The position numbers and the translations under genes are program-made. Positions 57,137 to 64,000 of a DNA stretch of 64,000 nt are shown in pieces (the stretch's first letter is position 1; every line of letters starts with the position of its first letter). The stretch is from Dendrobium chrysotoxum (Eukaryota; Streptophyta; Magnoliopsida; Asparagales; Orchidaceae), in the NCBI GenBank assembly GCA_019925795.1, contig CM034297.1:48503941-48567940 (forward strand), given 5' to 3'. The notes beneath the pieces were generated by a model. The model saw nothing but the letters and a program-made list of their open reading frames with translations. It was not told the origin of the DNA and did not search any database.

Positions 57137-57609
57137 TGATAGGAAAACATTTGTAGATCTCAAGTAATTCCTATCAATCTTTGGAAAACAACAAGAATTC
57201 TCCACAAAAATCCACACAAAACTAGGAAAACAGTAGATAGTTTGTATTATTTGATGAAAGGGAAACAGAAAATACCAAGATACAATTTATCCTCTATTCA
57301 AAAGGAGGATCTATCTCTCCCAATTCTCTAGACTCCGCTAGAGCCCAAACAAAATCTAAGAGAGATATCAAATTTCAACCAAATTCAAGATGCCTTAACC
57401 CTAGGAAAACAAACTATTTAATGCATACAATCCAAAAAGAAATCTCTAAATAGTCCCTACATTCAAATTTCCCTCTTATATCCCTCCAAAAACCTTCCTA
57501 TTCTGACTACTGGAGCCCGAGGTTTGAGCGGCACGCAAGGGAGGCGGACGAGTTCTGCGTCTGTCTCTGCGAGCCGGTCCTGTATGGATCGGCTGGACCA
57601 GTCTTAACA
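57137..57609 (-). repeat. 5' LTR of the gag-only element
   Basis: Direct repeat of the LTR at 55119-55571; 20 bases longer. Confidence 0.88.
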
Positions 57610-57614
57610 CAATT

Positions 57615-58398
57615 CTGTTTACAAATTTTTTCAATAAAAATTTAAGAAAAAAGAGGATCGAAAAGGAGAATATCAAATGATTGGAAAAAAATATTTCAAT
57701 ACTAATGTTAAAAAATAACTAAGAGATTAACAATTACACCAACAATAGAAGAAATAAACTTATGAATGAGAACTTGAAGTTATTGTCAACTATAATTAAA
57801 ACAAATTTATGATTTATAAAATAAAATTATGGGAGAGAGTAATTACACATAGGGTTAGAAAAATAATATTAATTTTGGATAATCAATTTAATTTCATCCC
57901 ATGAGAAGCAATTTTTGTGCCAAGATAATTAATTAAAAGTATAGAGTAGAGAAAATATCATCCTATGATTGTCATTGATCTTGACAAAGCATACGATAAA
58001 GTACAACAAGAATTGATTTGATCCATATCAAAGGTGGAAATTTTTTCATTTGATACAAGACTAACTAGTATTGGTAGTTGTGAAATGACTAATAAGTTTC
58101 CAATTATAATAGAATTGCATCAATAATCAACATTGATCTCATATCTTTATGTATTGATTATGGAGATACTTATAAAAGAAAATGAATGTGAGGTGTCAAG
58201 ATACATGCTTTTTCATATGATGCAACTCTAGTTGATGAGGCATCTATTGAAATAAATGAAAAGTTAGAGCAATGAAAAAAACAGTATGAATATAGCATAG
58301 AATTAGTGGAACAAAAATGAGCGTATGATATAGAATTAGATAAAAAATTGATCCCAAATAATTCATGATAAGGCTAATGATGATTCTGATGATGTATA
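57615..58398 (+). pseudogene. Decayed RTE LINE, RT core to 3' end
   Basis: Continues the remnant at 54790-55113 after the LTR insertion. Around 57960-58010 it reads MIVIDLDKAYDKVQQELI, matching FIDLEKAYDKVPRE in the RT. It ends at about 58340-58398 with ATCCCAAATAATTCATGATA and then AGGCTAATGATGATTCTGATGATG, the 3' terminus of the RTE family with a GATGAT tail. Frame destroyed by many changes. Confidence 0.65.
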
Positions 58399-58719
58399 AT
58401 TTCACCAACAATTATCATACCTACACCTCATAATCACCATGATGGCCCTTGTTCCATATCTTGGATCTCCTACGTGACTTCTTCATATAGCTAATTTTTT
58501 TGTGCTCATCAATTTCAGCTAAACCAGGTTGAACAATTTTCATCATGTTGGGTTTATCAGCCCCTCTTCATTCTTCGCATTAATTTTAGATACCAACCTC
58601 CATCCAATATATCATGCCAATCTATCTTCCTATATTGACTGCATGATTTTGCTTTCTTTAATAACAAAACAATTCCATATAGCTGACACAACTTTCATTT
58701 TACAGTATTATAGATTATT

Positions 58720-58786
<67 letters not shown>

Positions 58787-60377
58787 AGCACTTCTTACGC
58801 ATAAGAAATTAAGTAGTTGAAAAAACTAAGGACATTCACAGATTATGCAAGCCCTTTACTTACAATATTAGGTTCTTTCTGTATTAATAAAAAGTGTTAG
58901 ACCCAGCATAATAGAAAATAGATTAGCACAAATGCATTATTCATAGGTGTGAAATAACACCCAAAGAATTAAGGTAACGATCTCAACCGACTACAACTGA
59001 TCAGGTCACATTTGGATCTGGTTCCTGGATTGCACATAACGATTCAGCTCAGTTCTATAATTCTGTCACCTGAAACAGGTCCAGTCTGAACCTACCTATG
59101 TTATGAATCTGAACTTAAACTAACAGCATCACTTGCCTGAGATTGACTTTCTCTCATTATAATTTCCATCTACGTCTCTCACTCTAACCTTTGTCTCTCA
59201 CCCTCGCTAGTTATGTGGTGGATAGAGGGAAAGTGATGCATTCAAGGTGCTGTGTCCCTTCAGTTTCTGTTTATTGGCTGCTGGGTTGTCTCTTCGTGGG
59301 CCTTGTTTTCCTCGGTTTTTCCCCTTGGCAGCTGTCCCTTCGGTTTGGGCTGCTGTCCCTTCGATTTCTGTGCCCATTGGCTGCTGTTTTGATGCTTCGT
59401 TTTCCCCTTAGCTGTTGCCCCTTCAGTCCCTGTTTGCTGCAGAATTTGAAGAGTTTCTAGCGGCTGTTTGGGTGATGTTTTAATTACCTGGCATTAAATG
59501 TTTTTTTTCCTTTTTTCCACTATAAATGGGGCTATTCTGTGGCAATTTTAGGAGAAGGATATGTGATGATTTTTGGAATGTAAACTTGTGGGTTTGTTCT
59601 AGCTTGCAAGCTAGCCTCATTTCCCCTTCCCCTCTACTATTTCGTCTCAATTTTCTACCTCTTCTTCTCTATCCACGGTTTCTACCCTATCTGTACATTT
59701 CTTCTCTTAATTAATATAAGTTGTAAGGTGTTATGTTCTAATATTGTTATATTATATATGTGTTTGTCTATGTTTATAGTAAGGAAGACTTTTAGTTTGC
59801 AATTCTAATGTTGTGTTTTTAGGTTGCACCAGAAAGGGAAGTAGATGGCATCTGTGGTAGGCAATGGCAAAAGCAGTTGCTGCAAGCAATGGCAAAGTTG
59901 GATGCAGAAAGAAATGGAAAATGCTGCCTTTGTCCGAAAAGGAAAATGCTGCAGCAACATAAGGCAATGGTAAAAAAGGCAAAAACAACAAAGAGGAAGC
60001 AGTGTGACCATGATGGTGAGGTCTAATAGACGAACAATGACTAACACTAAAGACACGGAGGTGATGAGGAGGGAGAGGGAAATAACATAAATTGTCCCAC
60101 TCCACGTAAAATTTTGCATTTTACTGACCGAAAACTAACCTACACCTTATTATGGCTAATCAGTACAACAATACAACAACCATGAAACGAAGGATGGGAT
60201 ACATATTGTGGAAAAAAGTAAAGATGGGGCATGCTGCCGTATAAGTTTGCATCAAGCATGAAATATAAAAGAATAAGCAACAACAGTGAAAGGCAAAATA
60301 GACCATCGGTAGAAAAAGGAATTCACTGATATGGGCGGTATTTCATTTGCGGGTAAAGCAGATAGTTTTTAAGGTAT
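58399..60377. other. No gene assigned
   Basis: Holds an (AT)n run (58722-58784) and short frames. Near 59520 ACTATAAATGG precedes a T/C-rich stretch, so an LTR promoter is possible, but no terminal repeat was found. Frames at 59191-59460 and 59752-60119 show no family motifs and repeat words such as 'gcaatggcaaa', so I do not call them genes. Confidence 0.3.
58722..58784. repeat. (AT)n microsatellite
   Basis: Uninterrupted AT repeat of about 31 units. Confidence 0.95.
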
Positions 60378-60380
60378 TTA

Positions 60381-61542
60381 GGGGATGTTTGGTTGGCTGT
60401 AAAGTGAATGCAATGTAATGTAAATATAGTATAAAGTAAATGCAGTGTAAAGTAAATACTTTGAGCTTGTTTAGTTGGTTGTAAAGTGAATACATGGGAA
60501 CTATTTTTTTCTGTTTGGTTTAGTGTATGCAGAGTAAAGTAAAATCCTACTTTGTCATTTTTATCACAGGATTCACGTACGAGCATGCACGTCAACTTGA
60601 AACTATGGGCACCAACACTGCAAAATCCATACACAAAAAACCGAAAGAACAAAAATAAGAAGTACAAACATGCATTCATGGTACTAAATTAAAAGAAACT
60701 TTGGTTGATTTTTGCTATCCATAGTCGACCAAAACCCATTTCAATCTCAAACAAAACTCCATCACAAACAGAATTCACAGAGCACCAGAGCCATAATCAC
60801 AAACTAGGTCTGAGAAACAAATCGGGTAAAGTACCTCGTGATACATGCCGTTCACCAGCACGTCAAGCTGCTCCTACGCGAATGCGGCCATTGCCGATCC
60901 AAAAAACCCTTCTCCGAGGAAGGAGATGATTCGCTATTGACTGTTTTGTCTTCGGAATCCATCGATAAATACTTTCCAATTTTTAAAATCCAACGATTTG
61001 GAAATTAGCAAAGTCTTCCGATCAGACAGGAAAGGAACGTTGTCGAAGGAAGTTACTGTGAAGTCGAACAGCAATGACGTAGCCGAAGAATCGACTCCTC
61101 ACATCAAGCAACGAAGTCGAGCGACAACGAAAAAATATAGAAGATGAAAAACAAACCTTGGACGCCTCCGAAGGAGTGATGTCGAGTAGCAACGAAGGAG
61201 CCGACAAAGCTACTGCGTTCCCGAGGGCTGCTCTCTCTCGCCTCATGAATTCCTTTCTCACTCGATTTTGAGCAGGTTTACTTTACGCAAAAAATGAACT
61301 AAAAGCGGGAGTTTGGAATACATTAGGAATTTAATTCACTTCACTCTATGGCCAACCAAACACCAAAAAATGAAAAAGCAAAGCATTCACTATGCTTTGC
61401 AATTACTTTTCCTCCAACCAAATAGCCCCTTAGAATACATCAAAATTGTCCTTTACAATTATTTTATTCTGTACACTTCACACTAAAAAAGGCAGGTAAA
61501 TCTTTTACTTTATACCATGTTATCTCAAACCAAATAGGCCCC
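60381..61542. mobile_element. Nested PIF/Harbinger (Tourist-like) element with an exon-like insert
   Basis: Left terminus GGGGATGTTTGGTTGGCTG after TTA (60378-60380). Inverted right terminus GGGGCTATTTGGTTGGAGG before TTA (61430-61432). A second right terminus (CCAAATAGGCCCC, TTA at 61543-61545) and a second left-type sequence near 60467 (GCTTGTTTAGTTGGTTGTAAAG) suggest two nested copies. TTA duplications and GG-rich termini are Harbinger marks. The interior holds a 57-bp exon-like segment. Confidence 0.6.
60835..60891 (-). pseudogene. Exon-like fragment inside the Harbinger element
   Basis: Minus-strand ATG at 60891-60889 reads MAAFA, a TAG stop, then EQLDVLVNGMYHE, ending at an AG/GT donor-like boundary (60835/60834). 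GC use is higher than in the surrounding AT-rich DNA, as for a captured exon. I do not recognise the protein. Confidence 0.3.
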
Positions 61543-61545
61543 TTA

Positions 61546-62283
61546 TTATAATGTCTAACAATCACATGTTTCGAACATGTGATTGTTGATGTTCCTAAAT
61601 TAACGAGCAAACACAACCAACAATTTTGTTGCGGCATATCTAATGGTATAAGTCATCCAGAAAGTAATTCAGCACCAACTTACATTCAAATCGTAAAATT
61701 ACATAAAAAGCATACTTGTCAATAGAGAAGATCATGCATTTCAACTAGGTATTTATTAAGTAAATCTCGTTTATGATCTCTATGTTGACCTTTTTTTTTT
61801 TAAATATGTATATTTGAGTAGTATGGTTAATACATTCATGCTATTGCATCATATGGCATTGTATCATGTTACCATCATACTTGCTTCCACTTACATGGTT
61901 GATAAATTCATGCAATTATGTTATATTGGTTTTTATCGTTTCACCATCAACACTAGCTTTGACTAGCAAGCGAGTAACATTACAGCCAGTTTAGTTTCCA
62001 ATAAAATTACAGGTATTTTATATTACGATTTTTTTTTTTTTTTGAAAGCTGGATGTTATATTGTTCATATCAATTACATTATGAGATTTCTGAAGAGATT
62101 TTAATAAAGTTGAAAAGAAAACCATATACTAGTACGAAGTCTCACTTGAATAAGAAATTCGAAAAAGAAATTATGACAAAAAATTTGCTTATAGAGATTA
62201 GCGGAAAGCAAGTCCTTTGAGACTTGCAATATAGACCTAAATGAACTGCTAAAAGGTACTAAGATTAGCGATAACTAACTACC

Positions 62284-62372
<89 letters not shown>

Positions 62373-62879
62373 GTTATTATTGTTATTAGATCTATCATCA
62401 TCCTCAATCCACTTGTTCCACAGCCAGATAAACAATTGAGTTTGGGCATAACTATCCCGACGCAAAACTTGAAATTGACCACATCCAACATGCCCAAATT
62501 ACATTGCGAAGCTGGGCCTGGGCAAAAAACAAAAATCCTCTTGGCCCAACTCAAGCAAAGCCGACCTTAGAATTTGAAGTGTTTTTCGGTAAATTTGTGC
62601 GAATCAAATCATACCTGAACTAAGCCGAAGTACAATAAAAAATTGTAGTCTCAGGCTAGGGCAACAGTTTTCAATCTCTTGATCTAATTTGACCAGGCCT
62701 AACCCACATATTGTCCAAGTCTACTAGTACTATGGAATACTATGGAGATAATGATTATATAAAATACTCAAGGCATGGAAAAAAATATATTAAAATTGAT
62801 CAAATTAGGTGTATTGAAAAATCTGAGGGTTAATAGTCGTTTTTAAAGATGTAGACATTCAAAAGCCACGAAATTCAGT
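61546..62879. other. AT-rich DNA with an (AT)n run, no gene seen
   Basis: 62287-62368 is (AT)n. Around 62400-62720 there are GGGCCTGGGC and GGCCCAAC patches like MITE ends, without a convincing inverted pair. Confidence 0.35.
62287..62368. repeat. (AT)n microsatellite
   Basis: About 41 TA units. Confidence 0.95.
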
Positions 62880-63505
62880 TTACGAAATTATTATATGAAT
62901 GCTTCAATATAATATTTTAGAAGAATTAGTTAATCATTTAGGAACAACGGATACATTCAAAATTATGATAATTATAAGGGAATCAAACTTCAAAATCATA
63001 TAATTAAGTTAAGAGAGAATAACATAACCTAAGCATAGAAATATTACATCAATATCAAGATATCAAATTGGTTTTTTTGGAAGATAAATTAAAAAGCTGC
63101 TTTTTTTTCTTTCTTTTTTATTTTTATTATTTTTTTTTATTTATGTTTTTGCTAAGATGATTAATTGAAAAGTATATAAAATTGGGAAAGGATCAATATA
63201 TTTTTTTATGGTCCTCAATAAGGCTTCTCATCAATTACCACAAGAATTGGTTTGGTGCTCATCAGGAAAAAATGTGTGTTTCATAGATTTGTTGAAATTA
63301 TTGAAGAGATGTATGATAGAGCATTGACTAGAGTTAAAAATAGTTGTGGAATCCCCAAAGAGTTCCCACTTATAATATGATCACATTATAGATGAATATC
63401 AATTCTAACTTTTTGCATTAGTTATATAAATGCTTAAAAGGGTATTTACGAGAAGCACTGGTGCATCCTTTCGTGAATGACATACTTTCAATCAGTTAGA
63501 CATGT
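62880..63505 (+). pseudogene. Decayed RTE LINE, RT region
   Basis: Plus-strand fragments follow the RTE protein in order: NYKGIKLQNHIIKL (RT), a KASHQLPQELVW-like piece (KAYDKVPREVLW), then LLKLLKRCMIEH-like and YLREALVHPFVNDIL (HLQEDVPWCMLFADDIL). Many frameshifts. It ends where the younger minus-strand RTE begins. Confidence 0.55.
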
Positions 63506-63507
63506 AC

Positions 63508-64000
63508 TACAACAACAACATCAAGCCTTTATCCCACTACGTGGGGTCGGCTACATGAATCTTTTTTCTCCATTGTGTCCTATTAAAAGTCAAATTCTCG
63601 TTTAAATCTAATAAAGAAAGATCATTTCTAATATTTTCTAACCAAGTCTTTTTAGGTCTACCTCTACCTTTCTTAACATAAGTCAAATCTAGGAACTCTA
63701 CTTTCCTAATTGGGTCATCGGGAGGCCGCCGTTTTATGTGACCAGACCATCTAAGGCGACTCTCTCTAATCTTATCTTCCACTGGAGCTACTCCAACCTT
63801 TTCACGAATATGCTCATTTTGTATCCTATCTCTAAGGGTAAAGCCACTCATCCACCTGAGCATCCTCATCTCTGCAACACTTAACATAGAATTATGCTTC
63901 TCTTTTAATGGCCAACATTCGCATCATAAAGCATTGCAAGTCTCACCACCATCTTATAGAATTTTCCCTTAAGTTTGAGGGGTACTTTTCTATCACACAA
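63508..64000 (-). mobile_element. RTE-type LINE 3' part, running off the right edge
   Basis: Starts with (CAA)n and CCCACTACGTGGGG, the inverse of the RTE 3' end at 13250-13288. The minus-strand frame from 63887 to 63537 gives MLSVAEMRMLRWMSGFTLRD, GVAPVEDKIRESRLRW and GRGRPKKTWLENIRNDLSLL, very close to the LINE at 11380. The frame breaks just upstream (about 63890), and more of the element likely lies beyond 64000. Inserted next to an older RTE remnant. Confidence 0.88.

Larger units (their letters stand above)
55119..57609 (-). mobile_element. Gag-only LTR retrotransposon (TR-GAG-like), 2491 bp
   Basis: LTRs 55119-55571 (453 bp) and 57137-57609 (473 bp) begin TGTTAGAC/TGTTAAGAC and end CTATCA on the minus strand. 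A perfect 5-bp duplication CAATT flanks it (55114-55118 and 57610-57614). On the minus strand the primer site TGGTATCAGAGC (57133-57122) follows the 5' LTR, then a gag region, then the purine tract GAGAGGAGGGTAT next to the 3' LTR. There is no protease, RT or integrase between them. It inserted into a decayed RTE LINE. Confidence 0.88.

Noticed and set aside
59191..60119. Protein-coding frames in 59.2-60.1 kb
   Set aside because: Low-complexity composition, no conserved motif, overlapping frames on both strands.
1..64000. CRISPR arrays, phage, operons or other prokaryotic systems
   Set aside because: Spliced gene structure, SSRs and plant retroelements show a nuclear plant genome; the repeats seen are transposon-borne.

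Overview
The window is nuclear DNA of a flowering plant. It is AT-rich, and mostly layered transposable elements around one complete spliced gene. Plant-specific signs are a CRIB-type ROP GTPase-activating protein, a VAMP72-type R-SNARE end, an Ogre/Tat Ty3-gypsy retrotransposon, Cassandra-like LTRs carrying 5S rRNA sequence, and RTE LINEs with (TTG)n tails. I cannot name the species; the two host proteins look more like a non-grass monocot than anything else, which is a weak guess. All comparisons to families are by eye and memory, with no database search.

Layout. 1-8.4 kb: a decayed minus-strand L1 LINE (ORF2 at 1-2835, ORF1 at about 6.7-8.0 kb). It is split by other repeats, including a Cassandra-like 5S-bearing LTR at 4321-4537, and hit near its 5' end by a short RTE LINE with a perfect 14-bp target duplication. 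9.2-16.5 kb: a decayed PIF/Harbinger transposon region (DDE transposase and Myb/SANT remnants, minus strand). Inside it lie a long-TIR element (9520-11140), an RTE LINE with an intact RT reading frame (11350-13288) and a Mutator-like MITE (15564-15728). 17.8-18.4 kb: two further 5S-like segments. 19-21 kb: very AT-rich, nothing assigned.

22.2-26.7 kb: the ROPGAP gene in five exons (454 aa, plus strand), flanked on both sides by hAT-like MITEs of one family (21148-21868 and 27157-27785).

27893-50480: one complete 22.6-kb Ogre-like LTR retrotransposon on the minus strand. It has about 5.3-kb LTRs, a 5-bp duplication TCACA, a PBS, an extra ORF1 before gag, gag-protease, RT-RNaseH-second RNaseH, integrase, and a long repeat-rich 3' noncoding region with three near-identical hairpins. 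Several stop codons break gag, protease and integrase, while the LTRs are still very similar. It sits in a small foldback MITE that already held, or also received, a hAT MITE.

50.5-64 kb: more copies of that foldback MITE, the last two exons of a VAMP72-type SNARE gene (53857-54355, minus), a decayed RTE LINE (about 54.8-58.4 kb) split by a 2.5-kb gag-only LTR element with 5-bp duplications, a nested Harbinger/Tourist element holding an exon-like fragment (60381-61542), and two RTE LINE remnants up to the right edge. Only ROPGAP looks like a complete host gene; the VAMP72 piece is partial. No tRNA, CRISPR or organelle-type gene was seen.
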